Shown here piece after piece: positions 33,747 through 43,556 of a stretch of 64,000 nucleotides of DNA. The DNA lies in NCBI RefSeq assembly GCF_900129775.1, contig NZ_FQWV01000001.1, forward strand, positions 124,001 through 188,000, read 5' to 3'. Position 1 is the stretch's first letter. Each line of letters begins with the position of its first letter. The notes below the pieces were generated by a model that made no database searches, was not told the origin of the DNA, and was given only the letters and a program-made list of their open reading frames with translations. This DNA is from Halobaculum gomorrense (GTDB lineage: Archaea > Halobacteriota > Halobacteria > Halobacteriales > Haloferacaceae). A program made the position numbers and the translations under genes.

Positions 33747-36428
33747 TCACGTGACCGGCAGGTCGACCGCGATCACCGTTCCGTCCTCGTCGGCCGAGAC
33801 CAATCGCAGGTCGCCGCCGTGCATGTCGGCGACCCACTTCGCCAGCCACAACCCCAGCCCCGAGGCGTGTTGCAGCTGCGTTATCTCGCGGTCGCCGGCG
33901 ACGACCGACCACTCCGCGTCGGGGATCCCCGGCCCGTCGTCGGCGACCGCGATCCGGACCGTCTCCTCGTCGAAGTCGACCACGCGGATCTCGACGGCCG
34001 ACTTCGGATCCGGTGTGCCGAACTCGACGGCGTTGTCGAGCAGCTCCGCGACGGCGCGGTGGATCGCGTCGTCGTACGGGACGGGACGGGCCACGTCGAC
34101 GTCGATCCGAACGTCCGCTTCCGAGGCGACCGACCGGACGAGCCGGACGAGTCGCTCCTCGATCGCCGCCGGCGGCACCGGGGCGCTGTCGCCCTCGCCG
34201 TCACGGAGCGTCCGCTGGATCGCCTGCGCCGTCTCGCTCGCGTCGACGAGCGACCGGCTCGCCTCCTCGATCGCCGCCGCGTGTTCGGCCGCGTCCTCGA
34301 CACTGTCGGCCGACCGGACCAGCCCCGCGCGCCCGAGGATCACGTTCGTCTGGTTGCGGAGGTTGTGCCGCAACAGGCGGTGAAGCACGCGGAGGTGGGT
34401 CTCCTGCTGTCTGACCTCCGTGATGTCGGTCAACACGACGAACGCCCGCTCGGCGCCGTCGTCGCGGTAGGGGACGTTCCGGAACAGGTAGTACCGAAGC
34501 CCGCGGGGCGTCTGGATTTCGACCTCCCGCTCGACCGTCCCGTCGACGTCGCCGAGTCCCGCCAGGGCGTCGGCGATCGCCGCGGGGATCGACGCGCGAA
34601 CCGCCGAGAGCGGCGCGTCCCGAAGGCTCGACCCCTCGGTGTCGGTCAGGGCGGCGAAGCGGTCGTTGACCGCCCGGATCGTCGCCCCGTCGTCCTCGAA
34701 GCTCAACTCCACGAGCGGGTCGGTGAGCGTCTCGAACAGCTCCGCGAACCGGCGCCGCTGCCGGGAGACCTCCGCCCTCGCGGTCCGGAGTTCGCGGATG
34801 TCTTGGACCGTTGCGACGACGCCATCGGCGCCGGCCCCGTCGATGGCGGAGACGGCTATCCGGGCCGGGATCACCTCGCCCTCTCGGGAGACCAGCTCGG
34901 TCTCCACCGTCGCCGACGCGGGGCCGGCCGGCGGGTCGAGGAGGTCGTCGACAGCTCCGGTATCGGCCAGCACGTCGGCGACGTGGGTCCCGACGAGGGC
35001 CGACTGGGTCGTCCCGAGCGTCGCCGCGAGCGAGTTGGTGACGAGCGTGAACTCACGCTCCTCGTCCAGCGTGAACAGCATGTCGTCGGCGGCCTCCACG
35101 GCGGCCTGATACCGACGGCGCTCCCGGTCCCGGTCGACGCGATCGAAGACCGACTCCGCGGTCGCCGCGAGCAGCTCGAGGAACTGTCGGCCGTCAGTAG
35201 AGAACGACTCGTCGCTGCGATGGCCGACGCTCAGCGTTCGCGTGTCGCCGATCGGCAGGTACGTGGCCGTCTCGTCCAGATCGGCGTCAACGTGGTCGAG
35301 GTCGTCGGTACTGACGACCCGATTCTCCGTGAACGCCGTCCCGACGGGCCCCTCGTCGGCGTCGTATCGCGGCCGGTCGCCCAGGCGGTCACGGACGGCG
35401 TCGGGGACCGCGATCGGCACGAGCTCGTCGGTCTCGGGGTCGTGCTCCCGGACAACGGCGCTCTCGGCTTCGATCGTGTTCATCGCGACGTCGACGACCC
35501 GCTCGGCGACGCCGGCGGCCGTTGCCTCCCGGACCATCTCCTGGGTCGCCCGCAGGAGGTTGTTCAAGATCCGTTCGCGCCGCCGCTGCTGGCTCACATC
35601 GCGGAGCGTCCCGACCGTGCCTGAAAACGAGCCGTCCTCGTGTGGCCTGAGCGTCATCCGGTCAGTGCAGGGCACCCGCCGTCCATCCTTTCTGACGAGT
35701 TCGACGTCGAGCTTCGCGATCGACAGCTCGCCGTCCTCGTTCCCGGAGTAGTCCCTGAGCAGCTCTCGTAGCGCGTCTTCCGCCTCCTCGACCGTCTCGT
35801 CGTCTTTGATCCGGTGTACCGACGACCCCAGCAGCTCCGCTCGATCGTACCCCGTCATCTCGCACAGCGCGTCGTTGACGAACGTGAACCGCCCGTCCTC
35901 GTCGAGGATGTACACGGCGTCGCCGACGGTCTTGACGAGGTACTCGTAGAGGGTGGCGTCGTGTTCGTCGCCCGCCAGCGGTCTCCGCTCCTGATCCGCC
36001 GGTTCGCGTTCCAGCGCCACCGGCGGTCCGTCGTCCGCACCGCTCGACGCGTCCTCGCGGGCCGAGAGCCGCCCGAGCTTCGCCGTGAGCAGGTCGATGT
36101 CGTCTCCGGGCCTCCAGACGATCGCGTCCGCGGCGCCCGCGTCGATGGCCGCCCCCGCGACTCCCGGGTCCGGCGTCGCCCAGACGACCGGTCGGTCGAG
36201 GCCCGCCACAACCGGGTCGGCTTCGGTCGCGAACACCACGGCGGGCGCGTCGGCTCCCCGAGCGGCGTCGCCGTCGAGTTCGTCGAGCGGCCGGAGCGCG
36301 TCGAGCGGAACGCCGGCGTCCGCCGAGAGGTCGTCGATCGTCGCCTCGAGCGCCTCGCGGCGGTCTCGGAACCCGTCCCCGTAGTACGGACTGAGCGTGT
36401 GCGCTGCGGTACGGGATCGGTCTTCCAT
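33747..36428 (-). CDS. multi-PAS/GAF sensor histidine kinase
   Basis: 893 aa, cytoplasmic (no membrane helix). The order is a receiver-like N-domain without a clear phospho-Asp pocket (about 1-125), PAS (about 158-285, DAVYILDEDGRFTFVNDALCEMTGYDRAELLG), GAF (about 290-440), PAS (about 445-560), PAS (about 575-690), dimerisation with H-box LLRHNLRNQTNVILGRAG (His about 708), then the ATPase domain with N-box ELLDNAVEFG, G1 DDGPGIPDAEW and GLGLWLAKWVADMHGG. It would autophosphorylate in response to redox, light or small ligands. A cytoplasmic chemoreceptor gene lies upstream on the same strand. No cognate regulator is adjacent. Confidence 0.92.
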   Translation of the reverse strand: MEDRSRTAAHTLSPYYGDGFRDRREALEATIDDLSADAGVPLDALRPLDELDGDAARGADAPAVVFATEADPVVAGLDRPVVWATPDPGVAGAAIDAGAADAIVWRPGDDIDLLTAKLGRLSAREDASSGADDGPPVALEREPADQERRPLAGDEHDATLYEYLVKTVGDAVYILDEDGRFTFVNDALCEMTGYDRAELLGSSVHRIKDDETVEEAEDALRELLRDYSGNEDGELSIAKLDVELVRKDGRRVPCTDRMTLRPHEDGSFSGTVGTLRDVSQQRRRERILNNLLRATQEMVREATAAGVAERVVDVAMNTIEAESAVVREHDPETDELVPIAVPDAVRDRLGDRPRYDADEGPVGTAFTENRVVSTDDLDHVDADLDETATYLPIGDTRTLSVGHRSDESFSTDGRQFLELLAATAESVFDRVDRDRERRRYQAAVEAADDMLFTLDEEREFTLVTNSLAATLGTTQSALVGTHVADVLADTGAVDDLLDPPAGPASATVETELVSREGEVIPARIAVSAIDGAGADGVVATVQDIRELRTARAEVSRQRRRFAELFETLTDPLVELSFEDDGATIRAVNDRFAALTDTEGSSLRDAPLSAVRASIPAAIADALAGLGDVDGTVEREVEIQTPRGLRYYLFRNVPYRDDGAERAFVVLTDITEVRQQETHLRVLHRLLRHNLRNQTNVILGRAGLVRSADSVEDAAEHAAAIEEASRSLVDASETAQAIQRTLRDGEGDSAPVPPAAIEERLVRLVRSVASEADVRIDVDVARPVPYDDAIHRAVAELLDNAVEFGTPDPKSAVEIRVVDFDEETVRIAVADDGPGIPDAEWSVVAGDREITQLQHASGLGLWLAKWVADMHGGDLRLVSADEDGTVIAVDLPVT

Positions 36429-36595
36429 TCGGCGAGATCTGATCTCCCCGCCACTTGAGGGTTCGTATGTCGAAGCCGACCCCCGAGGGACCGGTCAGCG
36501 CGCTCGCCCCTCCCGTGGGTGGGTTCGACGACCGCCGACTCGCGGGCGAGCGACGGCCGCGTCGCGTGGAGCGACAGGCGCCTCGGACCCCCCGA

Positions 36596-38179
36596 TCAGG
36601 CGTCGCGCAGCGCGCTCACGCGCGCCTCCAGTTCGGCGATCGCCTCGCTTTGATCGTCGGTTACCGCCACGATGTCGTCGACGGCCTCCTCGCTGTCCGC
36701 GGCGTGGTCGCGCGCCGCCTCGAGCGTCGAAGTCAACTCCTCGATCGTCTTCGCCTGATCGTCGGTCGTACGCGACACCTCATTGACCCCGTCGGCCGCT
36801 TGCTCGATGGAGGCCGCGATGTTCTCGAACGCCGCCAACACGTCCTCGATCTGGTCGCTCGCAGATGCGATCTCCCGGTACGACTGCTCGGCGGCGACGA
36901 CGGTGGAATCCGTCCGCGACTGGAGTTCGTCGATGTCTCGCGTGATCTGCTCGGTGTGTTGGCTCGTCTCGTCGGCGAGCGTTTTCACCTCCTCGGCGAC
37001 GACAGCGAACCCGTCGCCGTCCTCGCCCGCCCGGGCGGCCTCGATGTTGGCGTTGAGCGCGAGGAGGTTCGTCTGCTCGGCCACGTCGGAGATGACCTCG
37101 ACGATCGCTCCGATATCGTTCATCCGGTCGCCCAGCTCGGTCACGTTCTCCACGAGGTCCTCGCCGATGTCGGTCACCTCCTCGGTCGCCTCGCGGGCGT
37201 CCCTGGAGACCCCGAGGCCGTCGGTCGCGGCGTCGCGCGCCTGCTCGGCGGCGGTGTCGACCTCCTCGGCGGTCGCTGCGACCTCCTCCATCGACGCCGA
37301 GAACGTCTGGATCTCGTCGACGCCGTCGACCAGCAGGTCGTTCTGCTCGTGGACGTTCTCGGCGATCGCTTCGGCCGCCGACACCGCCCGCTCGACCGAC
37401 TCGCCCAGGTGGGTCGCCTGCTCGTCGACGCGGACGACAGTCGTTTGGAGGCGCTCGGCCGTCTCGTTGCCCTCACTGACGACGGTCGACAGGTTCGAGT
37501 CGATCGCGTCGCCGTCGTCGAACGACGCCCGCGCGTCGAGGTCGCCGCTCGACAGCGCCCGGAGCGTCTCCGAGACCTCGTCGACCAGCGCCTCGGTCGC
37601 CTCTTGTTGGCGACGCTCGTCGGTGAGGTCTTTGATCGTCTCGACGGCGCCGACGAGCTCGCCGTCCTCGTACAGCGGTGCCACGGTCACCCTGGCGTAG
37701 TGTTCGACGTTCCCCGAGCGGTCCGCGACGTGGTCCTCCTTCTCGTAGAGATGCCGGGACCTGTCCGCCACGGTCAGCCCGTACACCTCGTCGGCGGTCG
37801 TCGGCGCCGCCAGTACTTCTTCGATCATCGTCTCCTCGTCGCTCTCATAGAGGATCGTCCCGATGTCCGTCCGGTCGAGCGCCTCCGTCGCGGGGACGCC
37901 GGTCAGATCCGTCATCTCCGGACTCCAGGCCGTGATCTGCCCGTTCGTCCCGATGACGAACGTCGGCTGTGCGATCACGTCGACCAGCGTCTCCATCGAG
38001 GCGCCCGTCCTCCGGCCGTGTGGAGAACCGGAGCTGAGACCGTCGCCGCGGTCCGGGTCCGGCCGCTCGGGAGGAGCATCCAGCGTCGCGGTCGACCCTC
38101 CGTCGGGTCGAACCGAGCGATCGCCGTCGTCATCCCTGCCGAGATACGAGCGCAGTCTCCGGAGCGCGTTCGATATCAT
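36596..38179 (-). CDS. soluble PAS-containing methyl-accepting chemotaxis transducer
   Basis: 527 aa from ATG 38179, set by a GTTATCC element (38201-38207) 25 bases upstream. A PAS domain (about 65-185: [24 protein letters not shown]) is followed by a HAMP-like stretch (about 200-250: [19 protein letters not shown]) and the long coiled-coil MCP signalling domain, whose hairpin tip is [35 protein letters not shown] (in parts, about 400-435). No membrane helix is present. It would sense an internal signal and pass it to CheA/CheW, which are not in this window. An acidic linker occupies residues 15-55. Confidence 0.93.
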   Translation of the reverse strand: MISNALRRLRSYLGRDDDGDRSVRPDGGSTATLDAPPERPDPDRGDGLSSGSPHGRRTGASMETLVDVIAQPTFVIGTNGQITAWSPEMTDLTGVPATEALDRTDIGTILYESDEETMIEEVLAAPTTADEVYGLTVADRSRHLYEKEDHVADRSGNVEHYARVTVAPLYEDGELVGAVETIKDLTDERRQQEATEALVDEVSETLRALSSGDLDARASFDDGDAIDSNLSTVVSEGNETAERLQTTVVRVDEQATHLGESVERAVSAAEAIAENVHEQNDLLVDGVDEIQTFSASMEEVAATAEEVDTAAEQARDAATDGLGVSRDAREATEEVTDIGEDLVENVTELGDRMNDIGAIVEVISDVAEQTNLLALNANIEAARAGEDGDGFAVVAEEVKTLADETSQHTEQITRDIDELQSRTDSTVVAAEQSYREIASASDQIEDVLAAFENIAASIEQAADGVNEVSRTTDDQAKTIEELTSTLEAARDHAADSEEAVDDIVAVTDDQSEAIAELEARVSALRDA

Positions 38180-38373
38180 ACCGTCGGAACCCGACGAAGC
38201 GGATAACTGCTGGCTGTGTCCTGCCGTTCTCGTCGATACGTGGGTCGGGCGTTGGACGGGGACAACCGCCGGTCCGGCGGCAGTCGGACCGGCGGTCACC
38301 GGCCCGTTGCACCCGGCGACCGGCGGCCGCCGTCGCCGCACCCCTTATTCCCCGCGAACCACTACCTCACCCG

Positions 38374-39459
38374 ATGGCACCGACGACACCGGACGGACCC
38401 GCCCCCGCTCCGGACGGCACGCCCGCGCTCTCTGTCGAGGAGCTCTCGAAACGCTTCGGCTCCGGGGGCGACGCCGTCCGCGCGGTCGACGACGTGTCGT
38501 TCTCGGTCGAGCGCGGCTCGGTCGTCGGTCTGCTCGGGCCGAACGGGGCGGGCAAGACGACGCTGATCAAGTCGGTGTTGGGGACGGTCATTCCCGACGA
38601 GGGCACCGTCCGCGTGCTCGGACGCGACGCGGCCGACGGGCGGCGGGCCACCTACGCGAACGTGGACGCCATGCTGGAGGGCGCCCGCAACGACTACTGG
38701 CGCCTGACGGTCAGGGAGAACCTCCGGTACTTCGCGACCGTCGGCGGCGTCGCCCCCGACTCGGTCGCCGACCGCCACGACCGCCTGCTCGACCGACTGG
38801 ACCTGGCCGAGAAGGCCGACACCCCCGTCCGGGAGCTGTCGCGGGGGATGAAACAGAAGATGTCGCTGGCGAGCGTGCTCGCGGGCGGGGCAAAGCTGGT
38901 GTTCCTCGACGAGCCGACGCTCGGGCTCGACGTGGAGGGCTCGCGGACGCTCCGTCGGGAGCTCCGTCGACTCGCCGAAGAGGACGACCTCACGGTCGTC
39001 GTGAGCAGCCACGACATGCGCGTCATCGAGGACGTCTGCGACCGCGTGATCGTCATGTCGGCGGGAGCAGTCGTCGCGGACGACTCGGTCGAGCGACTGC
39101 TCGGCGCCGTCGACGACTACCGCGTGCGGGTCGCAAGCGAGGAGCTCTCGCCGGCGACGATCGACGACCTGCGCGGCCGGTTCGATGTCGTCGATGCGGA
39201 CGCGGGCGCCGACCCGCCGACCGTCGAGGTCCGCACCGACGGCGACGCGGCGTACGACCTGTTCGACGCCCTACGGGCGGCCGACGTGACGCTCGATCGC
39301 GTCGACACCGTCGAGCCGAGTCTGGAGGACGTGTTCGTGCGGCTGACCGGCGCGGGCGCCGGAGGCACGAGCGGCTCCGAGCCGGGCGACGAGGACGGCG
39401 CCCCGGGGACCGGGCGCCGGCGGGCGACCGTGGTCGGCGACGACGGAGGTGCGAGATGA
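38374..39459 (+). CDS. ABC transporter ATP-binding protein (ABC-2/drug-type exporter)
   Basis: 361 aa. Walker A is GPNGAGKTTLIKS (about 57), the signature is the variant ELSRGMKQKMSLASVL, Walker B VFLDEPTLGLD, and H-loop VVSSHDMRVIED. The region beyond about 240 resembles the accessory domain of NatA/CcmA-type ATPases, and the tail is acidic. A CTTATT element (38344-38349) is centred 28 bases before the ATG. It overlaps its permease by four bases. Such pairs export lipids, drugs or polysaccharide units, or act in gliding-type complexes; the substrate is unknown. Confidence 0.92.
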   Translation: MAPTTPDGPAPAPDGTPALSVEELSKRFGSGGDAVRAVDDVSFSVERGSVVGLLGPNGAGKTTLIKSVLGTVIPDEGTVRVLGRDAADGRRATYANVDAMLEGARNDYWRLTVRENLRYFATVGGVAPDSVADRHDRLLDRLDLAEKADTPVRELSRGMKQKMSLASVLAGGAKLVFLDEPTLGLDVEGSRTLRRELRRLAEEDDLTVVVSSHDMRVIEDVCDRVIVMSAGAVVADDSVERLLGAVDDYRVRVASEELSPATIDDLRGRFDVVDADAGADPPTVEVRTDGDAAYDLFDALRAADVTLDRVDTVEPSLEDVFVRLTGAGAGGTSGSEPGDEDGAPGTGRRRATVVGDDGGAR

Positions 39460-40364
39460 CGGCACCCGACGCCGCGGCCGGCTCGTCGACGGAGCACGCC
39501 GGCGCTCGCTCCAGCTCCACCTCTACTTCTACCGCCGCCGGCGACGGACCCGGGGACGGTGACGGAGCCCGGGTCGGTGACGACCCGCGCCCGGCGACGT
39601 ACGTCGATCTCGCTCGTGCGGTCCTCTACCGCGAGTACCTGATCTTCGTCCGCTATCCGGCGAACGCGATCGGGGGGATCGTCGTCTCGCTGGTGTTCTT
39701 CGGGCTACTGTTCTTCGGCGGACGGCTCCTGGCGGGGCGGGCGCTGGCCGACTCGCTTGAGGGGATCGTGGTCGGCTACTTCCTGTGGACGCTCGCGGTC
39801 GGCGCGTACTCGTCGGTGTCGAACGACATCGGGAGCGAGGTCCAGTGGGGAACCTTGGAGCGGCACGTCACGACGCCGTTCGGGTTCGCCCCGGTCGCGC
39901 TGCTCAAGGGCGTCGCGAAGGTTGTCCGGACGTTTCTCACCTCCGCGATCATCCTGGCGGTGATGATCCTCCTCACGGGGACGACACTGGCGATCGCGCC
40001 GGTGACGGTCGTCGTCATCGCGGGGCTGGCGGTCGTCTCCGTGCTCGGACTGGGTTTCGCCGCCGGCGGCGTCACCGTCCTGTACAAGCGGGTCGGCAAC
40101 TGGCTGAACCTCCTGCAGTTCGGCTTCGTCGTGCTCGTGTCGGCGCCGGTGCTCGACCGCCCGTGGCTGCGCGTGCTGCCGCTGGCCCACGGGAGCGCGA
40201 TGCTCCAGCGGGCGATGGTCGACGGCGTCCGCCTGTGGGAGTTCCCGCTCGCGGACCTCGCGCTGCTGGTCGGCATCGCCGTCGGCTACCTCGCGGTCGG
40301 CTCCCTCGTCTTCCACTACGCGACGCGGCGGGCGCGTCGCCTCGGCGTCCTCGGCGACTACTGA
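39456..40364 (+). CDS. ABC-2 family transporter permease
   Basis: 302 aa. A hydrophilic N-terminus of about 55 residues, including a Ser/Thr run (RSSSTSTSTAAG), precedes six hydrophobic segments (about 70-95, 105-125, 150-172, 178-200, 208-228, 268-290). GSEVQWGTLERHVTTPFG carries the cytoplasmic amphipathic motif of ABC-2 proteins. It forms the membrane half of the exporter with the overlapping ATPase gene (ATGA). Confidence 0.9.
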   Translation: MTAPDAAAGSSTEHAGARSSSTSTSTAAGDGPGDGDGARVGDDPRPATYVDLARAVLYREYLIFVRYPANAIGGIVVSLVFFGLLFFGGRLLAGRALADSLEGIVVGYFLWTLAVGAYSSVSNDIGSEVQWGTLERHVTTPFGFAPVALLKGVAKVVRTFLTSAIILAVMILLTGTTLAIAPVTVVVIAGLAVVSVLGLGFAAGGVTVLYKRVGNWLNLLQFGFVVLVSAPVLDRPWLRVLPLAHGSAMLQRAMVDGVRLWEFPLADLALLVGIAVGYLAVGSLVFHYATRRARRLGVLGDY

Positions 40365-40485
40365 GGCGCCCTCTCGGACGGCCTTGCTGGCGACCGGGGG
40401 TCGCGGTCCTCGCCGCGTGCGCGGACTGACGACGCTCCGACACGCCGGCGGTCGATTCTTGTACCCCTCGCGCGACTCGGGACGT

Positions 40486-41937
40486 ATGGACGAAGTCGGC
40501 TTCCTCGTGATCGGATCTGGGTCGGGCCTTGATGTCGCGAACGCGGCCGCCAACCAAGGGCAGTCGGTCGCGGTCGTCGAGAAGGGCCGCCTCGGGGGGA
40601 CCTGCCTGAACCGCGGCTGCATCCCGTCGAAGAAGCTGCTGTACCACGCGGAGGTACTGGAGACGATCGAACGGGCCGGCGAGTTCCACATCGACGCGAG
40701 CGTCGACGGCGTGGCGTTCTCGGAAATCGTCCGCGAGGTCACCGAGGAAGTCGAGGCCGACTCGGCGTCGATCCGCGAGGGACTCCGGTCGTCCCCGCGT
40801 CACGACCTGTACGAGGGGACCGGCGAGTTCGCCGACGACAGGACCGTCGAGGTGGTCGACGGCCCGGACGAGGGTGCGCGGATTCGCGCCGAGACGGTCC
40901 TCATCGCCGCCGGCACGCGGCCGTCGATCCCCCCGATCGACGGGATCGACGACGTCGAGTATCTCACGAGCACGGAGGCGCTCCGGTTGGAGACGCCGCC
41001 GGAGCACCTCGTCGTCGTCGGCGGCGGGTACATCGCCGCGGAGCTCGGACACTTCTTCGAGACGTTCGGCAGCGAGGTGACGATCGTCGGCCGGCGCCCG
41101 AACCTGCTCCCCGAGGCAGACCCCGAGGTCGCCGCGGCGTTCACCGAGCGCTACGCCGAGCGCATGACCGTCCACACGGGCCACGCCGCGACGGCCGTCG
41201 CCGAGTCCGACGGGGAGATCACCGTCGAGGCGACTCCCTACGAATACGGCTCCGGGGGCGACGCCGGCGAACTCGTCGACGACGCCGAGTCGGTCACTGT
41301 CACCGGCGACGAGCTGCTCGTCGCGGCGGGGCGGACGCCGAACACGGACACGCTGAACCTCGACGCGACTGGGGTCGAGACCGACGCGCGGGGGTTCGTG
41401 GAGACCGACGAGTACCTCCGGACGACGGCCGACGGCGTCTGGGCGCTGGGCGACATCGTCGGCGAGTACCTGCTGAAACACAGCGCGAACCACGAGGCGC
41501 AGGCGGTCGTTCGGAACCGCTTCGGCGACGAGCTCGAACCCGTCGACTACACCGCGATGCCGTTCGCGGTGTTCGCCTCCCCGGAGGTCGCGGGCGTCGG
41601 CGCGACCGAGGATGACCTCCGCGCTGCCGACCGCGAGTACGCCACCCGGGTGTACGAGTACGACCAGACGGCCCGGGGGAGCGCGATGCACGCGGACGGC
41701 TTCCTGAAGGCGATCATCTCGCTGGAGGGGGAGATCCTCGGGTGCCACATCGTGGGTCCCGAGGCGTCGAACCTGATCGAGGAGGTCGTCGTCTCGATGA
41801 CCGCCGGCGAGGGGACGGTCCGCGACATCCGCGAGGCGGTGCACGTCCACCCCGCGCTCTCGGAGGTCGTCCAACGGGGCTTCTCGGGGCAGTTCTCTCG
41901 CGGCGGCGATGGCGGCGACAGCGGCCACTCGCACTGA
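40486..41937 (+). CDS. FAD-dependent pyridine nucleotide-disulfide oxidoreductase (dihydrolipoyl dehydrogenase-like)
   Basis: 483 aa. The FAD-binding N-terminus GSGSGLDVANAAA is followed by the redox disulfide GGTCLNRGCIPSKKLL, the NAD(P) motif VVGGGYIAAELGHFFETFG, the second FAD motif VWALGDIVGEYLLKHSANHE, and C-terminal HVHPALSEVV with the His/Glu acid-base pair. Without an adjacent 2-oxoacid dehydrogenase complex it may instead reduce a low-molecular thiol. Haloarchaea use gamma-glutamylcysteine, whose reductase is a relative once called mercuric reductase. The choice cannot be made from this sequence. Confidence 0.85.
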   Translation: MDEVGFLVIGSGSGLDVANAAANQGQSVAVVEKGRLGGTCLNRGCIPSKKLLYHAEVLETIERAGEFHIDASVDGVAFSEIVREVTEEVEADSASIREGLRSSPRHDLYEGTGEFADDRTVEVVDGPDEGARIRAETVLIAAGTRPSIPPIDGIDDVEYLTSTEALRLETPPEHLVVVGGGYIAAELGHFFETFGSEVTIVGRRPNLLPEADPEVAAAFTERYAERMTVHTGHAATAVAESDGEITVEATPYEYGSGGDAGELVDDAESVTVTGDELLVAAGRTPNTDTLNLDATGVETDARGFVETDEYLRTTADGVWALGDIVGEYLLKHSANHEAQAVVRNRFGDELEPVDYTAMPFAVFASPEVAGVGATEDDLRAADREYATRVYEYDQTARGSAMHADGFLKAIISLEGEILGCHIVGPEASNLIEEVVVSMTAGEGTVRDIREAVHVHPALSEVVQRGFSGQFSRGGDGGDSGHSH

Positions 41938-42001
41938 GCGGCCGTCGTTCGTCGGGCCGTCGTTCGTCGGGCCGGTCGACCGCCCGCCGGACGCGGGATC
42001 G

Positions 42002-42009
42002 TATATAAA
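42002..42009 (+). promoter_or_regulatory. TATA box TATATAAA for the DsrE gene
   Basis: Strong TATA element 76 bases before ATG 42085. It implies a 5' leader of about 50 bases, longer than usual in this window. Confidence 0.6.
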
Positions 42010-42084
42010 CGCACCCCGTGGACGCGGCGGCGGCGCACGTCCGCGTACGGACTAAACCTCAGCCGGCAGAACGATGGAACACAC

Positions 42085-42441
42085 ATGACGAAAGCAGCGA
42101 TCATCATCCTCGCGGGCACGGACGGACACGACAACCTCGGCCGCATCGTGAACGGACTGGAGGCGGCAAAGGAGTTCGCCGAGAACGACGAAGACGAGCT
42201 CGAACTGATCTTCGACGGCGCCGGCACCACGTGGATTCCGGAGCTGGAGGACGAGGACCACGACTACCACGACCTGTATCAGGCCGTCAGCGACGACGCG
42301 GCGGTCTGCGACTACTGCTCCGGCGCCTTCGGCGTCGAGGACGCCGTCGGCGACGCCGGACTGGTGACTCTCGACGACCACGACGGCCACCCGAGCGTCC
42401 GCTCGCTGGTGGCGGACGGCTACGAAGTCATCACATTCTAA
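42085..42441 (+). CDS. DsrE family protein
   Basis: 118 aa. The N-terminal strand KAAIIILAGTDGHDNLGRIVNGLEAAKEFAE and the single conserved Cys pair in VCDYCSGAFGVEDAV (about residue 74) match the DsrE/YchN alpha-beta fold, whose members carry persulfide sulfur or act as accessory proteins. The protein is strongly acidic. It is followed 98 bases later by a glutaredoxin gene, so sulfur transfer or thiol redox is a reasonable setting. Confidence 0.85.
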   Translation: MTKAAIIILAGTDGHDNLGRIVNGLEAAKEFAENDEDELELIFDGAGTTWIPELEDEDHDYHDLYQAVSDDAAVCDYCSGAFGVEDAVGDAGLVTLDDHDGHPSVRSLVADGYEVITF

Positions 42442-42539
42442 TCGGCCGCCTCGCTCGCGGCTGACCTGCGACCGCGCTCCATCGATTTCACCTCCGCCGG
42501 CGCAACCCCTAACACGGTCGCGCCGGAACGGACGGTACT

Positions 42540-42953
42540 GTGACTTTCGACCCGACCGATCAGGGGATCGACGCCGAGGAAGCGCGCGAACGCGTGACCG
42601 ACGCCATCGCCGACAACGAGGTAGTGCTATTCATGAAAGGGAGCGCTCGGATGCCCCAGTGCGGCTACTCAAAGCGCGCGATCGGACTGATCAGCCAGTA
42701 CCGCGACGACGTGGCCACGGTTGACACGCTGAAGAACCTCGAGGCGTACCGCGAGGCGTTAGAGGCCGAGAGCGGCTGGGAGACGATCCCGCAGACGTTC
42801 GTCGACGGCGAGTTCGTCGGCGGCAGCGACATCCTCGCGGAACTGGAGGAGCGCGGCGACCTCGCTGAGACGCTCAACGCCGACGCCGACGCCGACACCG
42901 CCGCTGTCGATGCCGAATCCACCGGCGGCGCAGGGCCGGAAGCGCCGTTCTGA
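42540..42953 (+). CDS. monothiol glutaredoxin (Grx4/PICOT type)
   Basis: 137 aa from GTG 42540. The monothiol active site is QCGYSKRAI (CGYS, about residue 41), with VLFMKGSARMP before it and TIPQTFVDGEFVGGSDIL (cis-Pro and glutathione-type binding loop) after. The C-terminal 30 residues are acidic and disordered. Relatives bind or transfer [2Fe-2S] clusters. In haloarchaea gamma-glutamylcysteine would replace glutathione, which is inference. Confidence 0.9.
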   Translation: MTFDPTDQGIDAEEARERVTDAIADNEVVLFMKGSARMPQCGYSKRAIGLISQYRDDVATVDTLKNLEAYREALEAESGWETIPQTFVDGEFVGGSDILAELEERGDLAETLNADADADTAAVDAESTGGAGPEAPF

Positions 42954-42954
42954 G

Positions 42955-42970
42955 CCACCGATCCCGGTGG
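42955..42970 (+). terminator. short hairpin after the glutaredoxin gene
   Basis: CCACCG/CGGTGG stem with loop ATCC, two bases past the stop codon. No T-run follows, so a terminator role is uncertain. Confidence 0.25.
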
Positions 42971-43148
42971 AGTGACGCACAGTGCGCGTCTCGGTGACTG
43001 TCCCGGTCGATGCAACTCGGATGCGGATGCTTCTTCGACCGTGATCCGGTCTCGTGGATAGCTGCGGTGTCTCGTGTTCAGGCGTGTTCCTCTCGTCACC
43101 GGCTGATCGCCCGCCAAACCGCGACGAGACGGTCTCTTCGGCCTCCCG

Positions 43149-43550
43149 CTACGGTTCCGATCGTTCCAGCTTCTCGCGGCGCGGTTCGAACTCCTCGTTG
43201 GTGAGGTCGCCGCGGGCGTACGCCAACCGCAGTTCCTCCAGCGCGGGGGTACGGGTCGCGGGGTCATCACGCAGGCGACGCAAGAGGAGGGAGCCGCCGC
43301 CGATCACCACGAGCAGGACCGCAAGCGGGACGAGCATCCCGACGACGGGCCACCAGCCGACGCTCCCGCCGTACCCCATCATTCCGCTGTTCCCCATCAT
43401 TCCGCTGTTCCCCATCATTCCGCCGTTCCCCATCATCCCGCCGAATCCCAGTCCCAACCCCAGTCCCATCGTGAGCAGGGGAACCACGAGGATCGCTCCG
43501 AGGACCAACAGGAGCACGGTCGCGGTGTCGAGTTGGTCCGAGGAAGACAT
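43149..43550 (-). CDS. SHOCT-domain membrane protein with Met-rich repeat
   Basis: 133 aa. Helix 1 (about 10-33) is followed by a glycine/methionine loop of repeated GMMGN(G/S) units (about 36-61), helix 2 (about 66-90), and a C-terminal SHOCT domain (LEELRLAYARGDLTNEEFEPRREKLE). The loop faces outward if the SHOCT domain is cytoplasmic and resembles Met-rich Cu(I)-binding segments. The DUF302 gene precedes it by 6 bases on the same strand, and a multicopper oxidase lies further upstream. A copper-handling role is inferred. Confidence 0.85.
   Translation of the reverse strand: MSSSDQLDTATVLLLVLGAILVVPLLTMGLGLGLGFGGMMGNGGMMGNSGMMGNSGMMGYGGSVGWWPVVGMLVPLAVLLVVIGGGSLLLRRLRDDPATRTPALEELRLAYARGDLTNEEFEPRREKLERSEP
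43377..43442. repeat. 18-bp tandem repeat coding GMMGN(S/G)
   Basis: Three full and one partial copy of CATCATTCCGCTGTTCCC (plus strand), encoding the Met-Gly repeat of the SHOCT protein. In-frame repeats of this kind can change copy number between strains. Confidence 0.85.
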
Positions 43551-43556
43551 CGGCGA

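Noticed and set aside
40486-41937. Mercuric reductase
   Set aside because: No N-terminal heavy-metal-associated domain and no C-terminal Cys pair; no mer genes nearby.
43377-43442. Possible CRISPR array
   Set aside because: The 18-bp units are contiguous, without spacers, and code for a Met-Gly repeat inside a gene.
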